A stretch of 13,689 nucleotides of DNA, taken from assembly GCA_015232735.1 (NCBI GenBank), contig JADFZC010000030.1:1-13689 (forward strand), written 5' to 3'. Made by a program: the position numbers and the translations under genes. The stretch is from Oligoflexales bacterium (lineage in GTDB: Bacteria; Bdellovibrionota; Oligoflexia; Oligoflexales; Oligoflexaceae). Shown here one piece after another: positions 1 to 9,785 of this stretch; position 1 is the first letter of the stretch, and each line of letters starts with the position of its first letter. Below the pieces are notes generated by a model, which was given only the letters and a program-made list of their open reading frames with translations, had not been told where the DNA came from and did not search any database.

Positions 1-326
1 AGGCACAGGATAAAGAATTCCATTTCATTGAGTTGACCCCTAAAACGCAGACGGTATCGCTTTGGGGCAGGATTCTTCTCGTCGTAAGCAGAAAGGACGA
101 ACTGCCCGTAAGAGAGGAGTATTATGACGAGAAAAACAACAAGGTCAGGGTTCTAGAGTTCAAGGATGTGAAGATTCTGTCGGGAAGGAAAATGCCTGCG
201 ACAATGGAATTGACTTCTATCGGCAAGAAGAAAAATAAAACGATAATAAGGTATGTCAAGGCGGATTTTAATATAAAACTGTCTGACGATACTTTCACGC
301 AAAGGAACCTGACAAGGCAGAGATAA
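1..326 (+). CDS. LolA-like outer membrane lipoprotein-sorting protein, C-terminal part (5' end outside the window)
   Basis: The frame is open from base 3 (first visible residues AQDKEFHFIELTPK) to the TAA at 324-326, so this is the last 107 codons of a longer gene. The TTG at position 33 is internal and is not a start. The segment has the pattern of the C-terminal half of LolA-like 'outer membrane lipoprotein-sorting' proteins: an 'ELTPK' strand, a stretch describing a residue pair plus 'EYYDEKNNKVRVLEFKDV', then 'MPATMELTSIGKKKNKT' and a closing 'FTQRNL' strand. These proteins are periplasmic half-barrels that carry a lipid-modified cargo to the outer membrane. An FtsX-type permease follows after 8 nt, so it is probably the carrier of the same export system. 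The family call is firm for this type of cluster. The actual cargo is unknown, and the signal peptide cannot be checked because it lies upstream. Confidence 0.8.
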   Translation, partial: AQDKEFHFIELTPKTQTVSLWGRILLVVSRKDELPVREEYYDEKNNKVRVLEFKDVKILSGRKMPATMELTSIGKKKNKTIIRYVKADFNIKLSDDTFTQRNLTRQR

Positions 327-334
327 GTCGTATT

Positions 335-1546
335 ATGCTACTGATCAAACTGGCATTTCGCAATCTTTTCAGGCAAAGGAGGAGAACTGTTCTGACGGGA
401 GCTTCCCTGATAGTGGGATTTGTCTTCCTTTCAATGTCAATCGCCGTAATGCATGGTTCATACAATTCCATAATCGAGATGTTTACAAAAAGCTATGTAG
501 GCCATGTCCAGGTTCACAGGAGAGGGTACCTTGAAAAGCCTTCCATCAGCAAAAGTATGGATGATCCGTCCAGCTTTATTCAAGCCTTAAGGAAATACAG
601 GGAAGTGGAGGAGATTTCCACGAGAATCATGTCGCCGGCGCTCGCATTTTCCGGGATAAAGACGACTGGCGTGAAAATAATCGGAATCGATCCGGTTAAT
701 GAATCCAGGGCTACTTCCATAAGAAACAAGATAAAAACCGGCCGATATCTGGAAGGAAACGGCAGGATGGAAGTAATCGTCAGCAATTCCCTCTCCGAGA
801 TTCTAGGTCTTTCGCTCGGCAGTGAGATCACCCTGATTTCTCAGGGAAGGGATGGATCGATTGCAAATGATATTTTCAAAATTGTAGGCATAATGGACAA
901 GGGTAACGATGCCATGGAGAGAAACCATGTTTATATGGATATAGAAAAATCCAGGGAATTTCTCAGCATGGAGAAAGGTGTCCATGAACTTGTGATATTG
1001 CTGAAAAACCAGTCTCTGGCTATGGAAATCTCGAAGAGGATAGCAAAGGATATCGATGGGGAAAGATATGAGGTGAATCCCTGGATGGATATAGAAAAAT
1101 CGTTTTATGACTCAATGAAGGCTGATCTCAGGGGGCATTCCATATTCCTTGGCATCATAGTGTTTATAGTGGTTATCGGAGTCATAAATGCCGTTCTTAT
1201 GAATATTATGGAGAGATCACGGGAGTTCGGCGTGATGAAAGCGCTTGGGACAAGACCTTTCGATATTTTTGCCGTTATCGTTCTTGAGTGTTTCACTTTG
1301 TCACTCATATGCTCAGTTATAGGTATTGCCGTCTCCGTTCCCCTGAATTATTATCTATCCATTCGCGGGATAAGCTATCCAGTAGGCTTTGACATAGGCG
1401 GTATCACAATGGACAGGATGGTAGCCGAGGTCAACCTTAAAACGGTGCTCATTCCCGCGGCGGATATAATCCTGACAAGCGTCCTGTTCTGCATGATTCC
1501 AGCGTCACGCGCGGCCAAAATTGCGCCGATAAGAGCCATGAGGTAG
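335..1546 (+). CDS. ABC transporter permease, FtsX/MacB-LolC fold (first of two)
   Basis: This 403-residue protein has the classic MacB/LolC layout. One N-terminal membrane segment (about residues 17-40) follows a basic 'RNLFRQRRRT' stretch. A large periplasmic domain of roughly 225 residues comes next, then three C-terminal membrane segments (about 268-291, 308-335 and 370-392). The loop 'MERSREFGVMKALGTRP' between TM2 and TM3 is the conserved cytoplasmic coupling helix of FtsX-like permeases. 'GHVQVHRRGYL' after TM1 is typical of the MacB periplasmic core domain. These permeases do not move substrate through a channel; they transmit ATPase movement to the periplasm, extracting lipoproteins (Lol) or driving efflux (MacB). 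The gene starts 8 nt after the LolA-like gene and ends 8 nt before a paralogous permease. The Shine-Dalgarno sequence is weak, which suggests translational coupling. The family is certain; the substrate is not known. Confidence 0.92.
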   Translation: MLLIKLAFRNLFRQRRRTVLTGASLIVGFVFLSMSIAVMHGSYNSIIEMFTKSYVGHVQVHRRGYLEKPSISKSMDDPSSFIQALRKYREVEEISTRIMSPALAFSGIKTTGVKIIGIDPVNESRATSIRNKIKTGRYLEGNGRMEVIVSNSLSEILGLSLGSEITLISQGRDGSIANDIFKIVGIMDKGNDAMERNHVYMDIEKSREFLSMEKGVHELVILLKNQSLAMEISKRIAKDIDGERYEVNPWMDIEKSFYDSMKADLRGHSIFLGIIVFIVVIGVINAVLMNIMERSREFGVMKALGTRPFDIFAVIVLECFTLSLICSVIGIAVSVPLNYYLSIRGISYPVGFDIGGITMDRMVAEVNLKTVLIPAADIILTSVLFCMIPASRAAKIAPIRAMR

Positions 1547-1554
1547 TAAAAAGT

Positions 1555-2775
1555 ATGACGCTCATTAAAATGGCCTTTAGAAATATCTTCAGAAACACCC
1601 GCAGGACACTGTTTATCAGTATGATCATATCTCTTGGACTTTCGGCGCTAATTTTCATGGATGCCCTCATGCTGGGAACAATGGATAATATGGTGGGGTC
1701 CTTGACATCCACTCTCATGGGCGAGGGGCAGATCCACAGGCGCGGATTTTTACAGATCCTTGAGGTTGAAAAGACGATAAATGGGCATGAAAGGATTATC
1801 GGGGATCTCAGGTCAAGCAGCGATATCAAGGCTTTTGCCAGAAGGGTCTTGTCATATGGGATGGTGTCATCTCCTTCAAATTCGTCCTCCGTGGTACTGT
1901 ACGGAGTCGATCCAATCGAGGAAAAGTCCGTTTCAAGAATAAGCCTCGCCGTTACATCGGGGACATACGACTGTCTCGGCGGAGAGAAGATGGTTCTTAT
2001 TGGTGAAAAGCTTATGAAGTCGCTTGAAATCTCGATCTCCGACAAAATAATAATTACGATGGTAAAGGCCGGCAGCGGTGAGATATCACAGGATCTTTAC
2101 CGGGTTGGGGGCGTATTCAAATTCGGTGCGGATGAAATCGATCAGAATTTGATATTCGCCAATATAAAGGATGTACAAAGAGGGCTGGGTGTGGGTGAAA
2201 ATATACATGAAATAGCCTTCAAACTGAATGGCAGGGATAGGCTCGACAATACGGAAAATCCGCTTTGGAAAAGGTTGTCAGATGGTGAAAATGAGGCGCT
2301 CAGCTGGCGCGGACTGGCACCCCAGCTTGATGTTGCCCTTGAGATGAGTTCGTATGCCATATGGATTGTAGGCATAATACTTTTCATAATAATAGCGTTC
2401 AGCATCATGAATACCCTTTTCATGTCAATTTATGAGAGAATGTTCGAGTTTGGCATCCTCAAGGCTATCGGAACAAGGCCCCTCTCCCTGTTCAGTCTGA
2501 TTTTGCTTGAGGCATTTTTCTGCGGTCTTTTAAGCGTGGCAATGGGGCTTGTGCTCGGATATGCTCTGACATATATATTCTCCATCGTTGGAATTGATTA
2601 TAGGGGAACGGAATTTCTGGGTGCTTCGATTACTGAAAAGATATTCACTGTATTAAAGCCATACCAGTTTGTTAAATATCCTTTGGTAATCATTATATTT
2701 ACAGTAGTTTCAGCAATATATCCGGCTATTGTCGCCGCGGGCATCACCCCGAAGAAAGTGATGCATGACGGTTAG
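1555..2775 (+). CDS. ABC transporter permease, FtsX/MacB-LolE fold (second of two)
   Basis: This 406-residue protein is a paralogue of the preceding permease. It begins similarly ('IKMAFRNIFRNTRRT') and has the same TM1, large periplasmic domain and three-TM order. The membrane segments lie at about residues 17-42, 266-290, 312-342 and 375-397. The motif 'GEGQIHRRGFL' mirrors 'GHVQVHRRGYL' in its neighbour, and 'YERMFEFGILKAIGTRP' is the conserved coupling loop. Two different permease genes with one ATPase gene suggest a heterodimeric arrangement like LolCDE rather than the MacB homodimer. Here, unlike LolC-LolD-LolE, the ATPase gene follows both permeases. The start ATG lies 8 nt after the previous stop, and the next gene begins 8 nt downstream with a good ribosome binding site. 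Confidence 0.92.
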   Translation: MTLIKMAFRNIFRNTRRTLFISMIISLGLSALIFMDALMLGTMDNMVGSLTSTLMGEGQIHRRGFLQILEVEKTINGHERIIGDLRSSSDIKAFARRVLSYGMVSSPSNSSSVVLYGVDPIEEKSVSRISLAVTSGTYDCLGGEKMVLIGEKLMKSLEISISDKIIITMVKAGSGEISQDLYRVGGVFKFGADEIDQNLIFANIKDVQRGLGVGENIHEIAFKLNGRDRLDNTENPLWKRLSDGENEALSWRGLAPQLDVALEMSSYAIWIVGIILFIIIAFSIMNTLFMSIYERMFEFGILKAIGTRPLSLFSLILLEAFFCGLLSVAMGLVLGYALTYIFSIVGIDYRGTEFLGASITEKIFTVLKPYQFVKYPLVIIIFTVVSAIYPAIVAAGITPKKVMHDG

Positions 2776-2783
2776 GAGATGTC

Positions 2784-3461
2784 ATGATTGAGATTAGGAA
2801 GATTTCCAAAATATACGGCAACTCGGATCTTATTGTAAAAGCGGTTGATGAGGTGACCCTCGATATAACCCAGGGCGAATTTACAGCAATCGTTGGTCCC
2901 TCCGGTTCCGGTAAAACCACTCTGCTCAATATGATTGGCGGGCTGGACGAGCCCTCATTCGGATCGGTTGCCCTTAATGGAAGGGAGATCCAGAAGATGA
3001 GCGGAAGGGAACTTTCAGATTTCAGAAGAGATAACATTGGATTTGTTTTTCAGTCCTATAATCTTATTCCGGTCTTGAATGTGGCGGAGAACATAGAATA
3101 TGTAATGCTTCTTCAGGGAGTGCCTAAAAAAGAGAGGGAAAACAGGGTGTCTCAGATACTGCTGGAAGTTGATTTGATTGGAAAGGAGAAAAGATATCCC
3201 AGGGAACTCTCCGGAGGACAGCAGCAAAGGGTTGCTGTTGCGAGGGCTCTTGTCGCAAGGCCGCAAATTATCCTTGCGGATGAACCCACGGCGAATCTCG
3301 ATTCAAAAACCGCAACCGACTTGATAGAAATGATGAGAAAACTTAATAAGGACAGAATGGTTACTTTCGTATTTTCCACCCACGATTTAAAAATCATGGA
3401 CAGGGCCAAAAGGATCGTTTACCTGAAAGATGGAAAAATAGAAAAAGATGAAAGACATTGA
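2784..3461 (+). CDS. ABC transporter ATP-binding protein, LolD/MacB-ATPase type
   Basis: This 225-residue cytoplasmic nucleotide-binding subunit has all catalytic motifs intact: Walker A GPSGSGKT (residues 38-45), Q-loop in 'FVFQSYNLIPVL', signature LSGGQ (142-146) in 'LSGGQQQRVAVARAL', Walker B 'IILADE' ending in D166-E167, and H-loop 'STHD' with H200. The length and the 'FQSYNLIP.L...ENI' region match the LolD/MacB/FtsE class, which pairs with FtsX-fold permeases. The ribosome binding site AGGAG lies 5 nt before the ATG. It is expected to form the ATPase dimer energising the two permeases encoded just upstream. Its last 14 nt overlap the start of the next gene, so the two products are probably translationally coupled. 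Confidence 0.95.
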   Translation: MIEIRKISKIYGNSDLIVKAVDEVTLDITQGEFTAIVGPSGSGKTTLLNMIGGLDEPSFGSVALNGREIQKMSGRELSDFRRDNIGFVFQSYNLIPVLNVAENIEYVMLLQGVPKKERENRVSQILLEVDLIGKEKRYPRELSGGQQQRVAVARALVARPQIILADEPTANLDSKTATDLIEMMRKLNKDRMVTFVFSTHDLKIMDRAKRIVYLKDGKIEKDERH

Positions 3462-4677
3462 TGCTCAGAGCAGTGGAGATCATTTCATATCCTCAGTTGG
3501 AGGGAGGACTGCTTCCCTGGTTTTTATTATTATATTGATTTTATTATCTTTGGTTCAATTTCCCCGAAATTCGAGGTCTGAGGTTTCCTTTCAGGGATCA
3601 GCCAAGGCCGGCGGATCTTTTTATGAACCTGAGGAAGGGAGTTCTTCGTCATTTCTAGATACCTGTGCGAGGGGAAGGGTTTTTTATAAAAATGATGACA
3701 AATTTTCTTCCGAGGCCGTGTATGAGGTTTATCCGGCATACAGAATAAAAGGCGATCAGACAGTCGGCGATGAAGTCGCCCGCGATTACAGGATATCGGA
3801 CTTGAATCAAAAAATTCATCCTCCGTCATCCGATTCTGACAGTCGTTTCAGAGCATACCAGAACCTTGACAGGCTTAATATGAGTTATGGCTTTGAATCG
3901 ATGGATTTGAGCATTGGACGTCAGGCTGTTTCGTTCGGAACTGCCAAGACTATGAGTCCAAATGATGTAATACTGCCGTTTTCGATGAATGCCATCGACA
4001 AGGAATACAGGGACGGCGTTGATTCGATACGAATGCGGATTCCCCTGTCGACTCTTTCAGGGATCGATCTGGGGGTGATTTTTGGCAAAGATTTCAAAAA
4101 AGAGAATGGAGCCGGCTTTGTAAGATCAAAATTCAATATCAATAAGATTGACTTGACCTTGTCTTTTGTCAATTTCAAGGATAATGCCCAAGGGGGCATG
4201 GAGATTGGAACACAGATGGAAGGGGCTTCATTATGGATTGACGCAGCCCATACAAGACCCAAAGGGGATGATGAATTTGCCAGGTTCACCTTTGGCGGCG
4301 ATTATAGTTTCAAGAATGATTTGTATCTGGCACTTGAATATCATTATAACGGAATAGGAAAGGTTTCGAGGAAGGACTATCTTCTGAATGCCCTTTCAAG
4401 GAAGGCCTATAGGGACAAATATGTTTTTCTGCTGGCAAGGGATTATGCTTCAATCATATTCTCATATCCCGTACATCCTCTTTTTTCCTTCAGCGGAACC
4501 TTTATGAGTAATCTTGATGACTCATCGTCGCTCCTGTCAGTCAAGGGCGAGTATAATTTCAGGGAGAACTGGTATCTCAATATCGGTTCTGTCTCAGGCT
4601 TCAAAGGCGGCTCATCCGGCAGTGAATTCGGTGAATATGGGAAGGTTCATTACGGAGAGGTCAAATATTATTTTTAG
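3448..4677 (+). CDS. Predicted outer membrane beta-barrel (porin-like) protein of the exporter operon
   Basis: This 409-residue protein has a long N-terminal signal region: a polar stretch, then a hydrophobic run 'ASLVFIIILILLSLV' at about residues 23-37. The mature part alternates short amphipathic strands with turns (for example 'LNMSYGFESMDLSIGRQAVSFGTA', split here only by turns) and ends in Phe ('GEVKYYF'), the usual C-terminal outer-membrane sorting signal. The 'GRQAVSFGTA...SPNDVILPFS...DKEYRDGVDSIR' region resembles hypothetical porin-like proteins that accompany LolA/FtsX exporter clusters. I cannot assign a named family. The start used overlaps the ATPase gene by 14 nt. It leaves an unusually long polar N-region of about 20 residues, so a later start is possible, although no good alternative ATG is visible. 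It is likely the outer-membrane component or acceptor of the export system. Confidence 0.75.
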   Translation: MKDIDAQSSGDHFISSVGGRTASLVFIIILILLSLVQFPRNSRSEVSFQGSAKAGGSFYEPEEGSSSSFLDTCARGRVFYKNDDKFSSEAVYEVYPAYRIKGDQTVGDEVARDYRISDLNQKIHPPSSDSDSRFRAYQNLDRLNMSYGFESMDLSIGRQAVSFGTAKTMSPNDVILPFSMNAIDKEYRDGVDSIRMRIPLSTLSGIDLGVIFGKDFKKENGAGFVRSKFNINKIDLTLSFVNFKDNAQGGMEIGTQMEGASLWIDAAHTRPKGDDEFARFTFGGDYSFKNDLYLALEYHYNGIGKVSRKDYLLNALSRKAYRDKYVFLLARDYASIIFSYPVHPLFSFSGTFMSNLDDSSSLLSVKGEYNFRENWYLNIGSVSGFKGGSSGSEFGEYGKVHYGEVKYYF

Positions 4678-4828
4678 GTATAGTCTTCAAAAAAAAGACG
4701 CACCCCAGGCCCTCTTTCAAAAATTTTTGACAAATGTCTGTAGCCTAACCCCTTTTGAACGTTTATAACCTGATAGTGTCTGGACTGTTTTGATTCTCCA
4801 GGACATGACGGTGGAAAATCCCGTTTTT

Positions 4829-4832
4829 GGAG
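4829..4832 (+). promoter_or_regulatory. Shine-Dalgarno GGAG that sets the start of the NIF3-insert-like gene
   Basis: GGAG lies 5 nt upstream of the ATG at 4838. The frame is open further upstream (TTG at 4790, ATG at 4805), but those starts have no comparable site. Family members begin directly at 'MYKLCFYVP'. Confidence 0.65.
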
Positions 4833-4837
4833 TTGTT

Positions 4838-5149
4838 ATGTACAAGCTTTGCTTTTATGTCCCGCCGGAAGATGCCGAAAATGTCAAGACAGCGCTCTTT
4901 AATAAGGGTGCCGGCAAAATAGGGAATTATGAATGGTGTTCTTTCGAAACCCCGGGCGATGGCCAGTACAGGCCTCTCGAAGGCAGCTCGCCATACAGGG
5001 GCGAGCCAAACAGACTTGAAAGGGTGAAGGAACTAAGGGTCGAGATGGTTTGTGAGGATCACCTGATAAGGGAGGTTGTAAAAACACTTTTGGAGGTCCA
5101 TCCTTACGAAACTCCCGCCTACGATGTGGTAAAATGCGAAAAGTTCGAT

Positions 5150-5155
<6 letters not shown>
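4838..5155 (+). CDS. Stand-alone NIF3/YqfO insert-domain-like protein
   Basis: This 105-residue protein begins 'MYKLCFYVPPEDAENVKTALF' (read across turns), has a central 'GNYEWCSFETPGDGQYRPLEGSSPY' region and a closing 'VHPYETPAYDV'. This is the pattern of the small CutA/PII-like domain inserted in YqfO-type NIF3 proteins, here encoded alone. Stand-alone versions are common and usually annotated 'NGG1p interacting factor NIF3' or 'YqfO family'. Their biochemical role is not established; they lack the dinuclear-metal NIF3 core. The conserved HPYE is present. Its TAA stop (5153-5155) overlaps the stop of the convergent activase gene. About 160 nt separate it from the barrel gene, so it likely has its own promoter. 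A TTGACA hexamer at 4727-4732 lies there, but I see no -10 at proper spacing. Confidence 0.8.
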
Positions 5156-7664
<2,509 letters not shown>

Positions 7665-7710
7665 TCCTGAGTTTTACTTTGCGTGTTTGAAAATCATCAG
7701 AATTCAAATT

Positions 7711-7715
7711 GGAGG
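7711..7715 (+). promoter_or_regulatory. Shine-Dalgarno GGAGG that sets a GTG start for guaA
   Basis: GGAGG sits 5 nt before the GTG at 7721. An in-frame TTG at 7709 overlaps the site itself and is therefore not a credible start. Confidence 0.85.
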
Positions 7716-7720
7716 CGGAT

Positions 7721-9295
7721 GTGACCACCGAAAACAGACCGGTTAATGAGGGGATCCTTGTACTTGACTATGGATCGCAATATACGCTCCTGATTGCCAG
7801 GCGCCTCAGGGAGTCAGGGATTTATGCTGAAATCATGGACGGCACAGGAAAATCGCCTCCGGATGGATTTCATTTCAAAGGAATCATCCTGTCCGGCGGA
7901 CCTGATTCAACATGGGAAAAATCGTCAAGACAGCTTCCGGGCTGGGTCATAGGAAGCGAAAAACCAATCCTTGGCATCTGTTATGGAATGCAGCTTCTGG
8001 CGGAAAAATTCGGAGGCATGGTCAGAAGCGGCCACATCAGGGAATATGGCAAATCGGTTATTAAGATAATAGGTGATGTAAAGACCCCGGGCAGCCTCGT
8101 CTTTAATGACATCCCCGAAAGTCAGACAGTATGGATGAGCCACGGCGACGATGTTTCAAATATTTCGGATTCTTTTATTACCCTCGCCGCCTCTGGAGGG
8201 GGAGCCATTTCCGCCATATCCCATATCGAAAAACCGTATATAGGCCTTCAGTTCCATCCGGAAGTCCATCATACTGAATATGGCATAAGGATTCTCGAGA
8301 ATTTTGCCAAAAAGATTTGCCTTGCAGGCGCCAACTGGCTTCCTTCGTCCATGCTGGATGCAACTATAAGGGGACTCGAGTCCACCGTCGAGGAAGACAG
8401 CAGGGTTTTAATGGCCATTTCCGGCGGCGTGGATTCCACGGTTGCCATAACGCTTCTTGCCAGAGCGCTCGGCACCTCTCGTGTGACAGGCGTCATGGTT
8501 GACAACGGTCTTCTCAGGAAGGATGAAGCGTTCAAAGTTGAAGAAAGGCTTAGAGCCATAGGAATAAAAGACCTTTCAGTTCTGAAAAAGGGCGAGGAAT
8601 TTCTTTTGGCGCTTAAGGGAATAGTTGATCCTGAGGAAAAACGAAAAATAATAGGCCGGAAGTTCATTTCCATTTTTGAAGAATTTGCCTCATCAAGAGG
8701 AGGCTTCACTCATCTGGGTCAGGGAACTCTCTATCCGGACGTCATAGAATCAGCAAGCCACGGGTCCGGCTCAAAGGTAATAAAGAGCCACCACAACGTC
8801 GGAGGTCTTCCTGAGAGACTTAACCTAAAACTTTTGGAACCTTTCAGATATCTGTTCAAGGACGAAGTCAGAAAAATTGGTGAACAGCTTGGACTGCCGG
8901 ACGACCTTGTCCATCGGCATCCGTTCCCGGGCCCCGGCCTCGGCGTCAGGATACTGGGCGAGATAACAGCCGACAAGATCAGGATCCTCCAGGAGGCGGA
9001 TCATATCTATATAAATAAACTGAAAGAGGAAAATCTGTACCATCACGCATGGCAGGCATTTGCCGTCCTGCTTCCTGTCAAGTCGGTCGGCGTAATGGGA
9101 GACAACAGAACCTACCAGTGGACTCTCGCGCTGAGAGCGGTAACCGCAACGGATGGGATGACAGCAGGTGTCTCAAATCTGCCGATGGATTTCCTCGTAT
9201 CGGTTTCAGACGAGATTGTCAGAAAGGTGGACGGAATAAACAGGGTTGTTTATGACATAACGACCAAGCCTCCTGCTACAATTGAGTGGGAATGA
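7721..9295 (+). CDS. guaA: GMP synthase (glutamine-hydrolysing)
   Basis: This enzyme converts XMP to GMP using ATP and ammonia from glutamine. The 524-residue product has three intact parts. The class I glutamine amidotransferase occupies about residues 8-195: 'ILVLDYGSQYT', 'ILSGGPDS', nucleophile Cys87 in 'GICYGMQ', and His179 and Glu181 in 'QFHPEVHHTEYG'. The ATP pyrophosphatase domain carries the PP-loop SGGVDS at 234-239 in 'AISGGVDSTVA', and 'HLGQGTLYPDVIES'. The C-terminal dimerisation domain contains 'HRHPFPGPGLGVR', 'VGVMGDNRTY' and the invariant end 'DITTKPPATIEWE'. Nothing is truncated. It is the second gene of a guaBA operon. A structured repeat begins 4 nt after the stop codon, so the 3' end of the message probably carries that fold. 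Confidence 0.98.
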   Translation: MTTENRPVNEGILVLDYGSQYTLLIARRLRESGIYAEIMDGTGKSPPDGFHFKGIILSGGPDSTWEKSSRQLPGWVIGSEKPILGICYGMQLLAEKFGGMVRSGHIREYGKSVIKIIGDVKTPGSLVFNDIPESQTVWMSHGDDVSNISDSFITLAASGGGAISAISHIEKPYIGLQFHPEVHHTEYGIRILENFAKKICLAGANWLPSSMLDATIRGLESTVEEDSRVLMAISGGVDSTVAITLLARALGTSRVTGVMVDNGLLRKDEAFKVEERLRAIGIKDLSVLKKGEEFLLALKGIVDPEEKRKIIGRKFISIFEEFASSRGGFTHLGQGTLYPDVIESASHGSGSKVIKSHHNVGGLPERLNLKLLEPFRYLFKDEVRKIGEQLGLPDDLVHRHPFPGPGLGVRILGEITADKIRILQEADHIYINKLKEENLYHHAWQAFAVLLPVKSVGVMGDNRTYQWTLALRAVTATDGMTAGVSNLPMDFLVSVSDEIVRKVDGINRVVYDITTKPPATIEWE

Positions 9296-9298
9296 TAA

Positions 9299-9420
9299 GA
9301 GCCTGTTGAAAAAGCCGGGAATCAAGGCGCGAGGAGGAGGAAAACCGGAGTTTACGCGCTGGTAAATGAGGATTTTTTAGGCGACGAGCAACGCCGAGTC
9401 ATGGCTTTTTCAACAGGCTC
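9299..9420 (+). repeat. Structured inverted-repeat element, copy 1 (downstream of guaA)
   Basis: This 122-bp element has perfect 18-bp terminal arms (GAGCCTGTTGAAAAAGCC at 9299-9316 and its complement at 9403-9420). Partial pairing continues to 25 bp (22 of 25). The inner hairpin has left strand 9339-9355 and right strand 9362-9378, with loop 9356-9361. It contains a GTTTAC/GTAAAT stem, a 3x3 purine internal loop GGA/GAG, and a GGAAAA/TTTTTT stem that pairs through two G.U wobbles in the + strand RNA. TAA stands immediately on both sides (9296-9298 and 9421-9423). The core (9324-9355) matches copy 2 (13445-13476) at 31 of 32 bases, while the outer arms differ. It could be a MITE-like mobile element, a structured RNA, or a transcript-end element of guaBA. 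I do not know a name for it. Confidence 0.85.
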
Positions 9421-9439
9421 TAAAGGACAGGGGGGAAGT

Positions 9440-9459
9440 CCCCTCCGTGACCGGAGGGG
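9440..9459. other. GC-rich hairpin between convergent genes
   Basis: CCCCTCCG (9440-9447) and CGGAGGGG (9452-9459) form a perfect 8-bp stem with a TGAC loop. No T-run follows on either strand, so it is not a standard intrinsic terminator. It lies between guaA (+) and the H1-like gene (-) and could protect transcript ends. Confidence 0.5.
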
Positions 9460-9477
9460 AAGGCACATCAATTATGC

Positions 9478-9732
9478 TCATGTGCATGTGGGTGCTGCTG
9501 GTTCAGCTGCCGCTTTTTTCACTGCTTTTTTCTTTTTGTGTACAGTTTTTTTCTTTGCTACTTTTTTCTTGGCGACTTTCTTCTTGACAACCTTTTTTGC
9601 AGCAACTTTTTTCTTGGGAGCGGCTTTTTTCTTAACGACTTTCTTCTTGGCTACTTTTTTCTTTGGGGTAGCTTTTTTCTTGGCGACTTTCTTTACAGCA
9701 GCCTTTTTCTTTGAAGTAGTTTTCTTTGCCAT
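9478..9732 (-). CDS. Lysine/alanine-rich histone H1-like protein
   Basis: This 84-residue protein is almost wholly made of KKK-x-A/V-x units ('KKKVAKKKVVKKKAAPKKK'). I count 39 lysines, with Ala, Val and a few Pro and Thr. This is the composition of bacterial H1-like / Hc1-like or AlgP-type tails, which bind DNA non-specifically and help compact the nucleoid. There is no globular domain. The C-terminus changes to acidic and neutral residues and contains one Cys ('AAAEPAAPTCT'). The start is 'MAKKTTSKKK', with GGAAGGAAG upstream; a longer frame to 9801 exists but lacks support. The gene has candidate promoter elements directly upstream and is separated from the next - strand gene by about 160 nt. 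Repetitive coding makes its exact length prone to slippage between strains. Confidence 0.8.
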   Translation of the reverse strand: MAKKTTSKKKAAVKKVAKKKATPKKKVAKKKVVKKKAAPKKKVAAKKVVKKKVAKKKVAKKKTVHKKKKAVKKAAAEPAAPTCT

Positions 9733-9755
9733 GCTAATTCTTCCTTCCAAAAAAG

Positions 9756-9783
9756 TTATTACATACGAACCGTGTTGGAGCAA
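9756..9783 (-). promoter_or_regulatory. Candidate sigma70-type promoter of the H1-like gene
   Basis: On the - strand, TTGCTC (-35, 9783-9778) and TAATAA (-10, 9761-9756) are 16 nt apart. The expected start lies near 9749, which leaves just enough leader for the GGAAGGAAG ribosome site. This is a consensus match by eye only. Confidence 0.35.
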
Positions 9784-9785
9784 AA

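Noticed and set aside
1449..2045. 198-residue ORF on the - strand
   Set aside because: It lies wholly opposite the two permease genes, which have clear family motifs. No ribosome site or domain is visible.
4682..4699. GTCTT/AAGAC hairpin after the barrel gene as a terminator
   Set aside because: The stem is only 5 bp, AT-rich, and has no following T-run.
4727..4769. TTGACA and TATAAC upstream of the NIF3-insert-like gene as a promoter
   Set aside because: The two hexamers are 31 nt apart, too far for a sigma70 promoter, and no better -10 is at 16-18 nt.
9478..9732. Repetitive AAG-rich tract as a simple-sequence repeat or CRISPR-like array
   Set aside because: The repeats are irregular, codon-phased and explained by a lysine-rich protein. 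No spacer pattern exists. No CRISPR array was seen elsewhere in the window.
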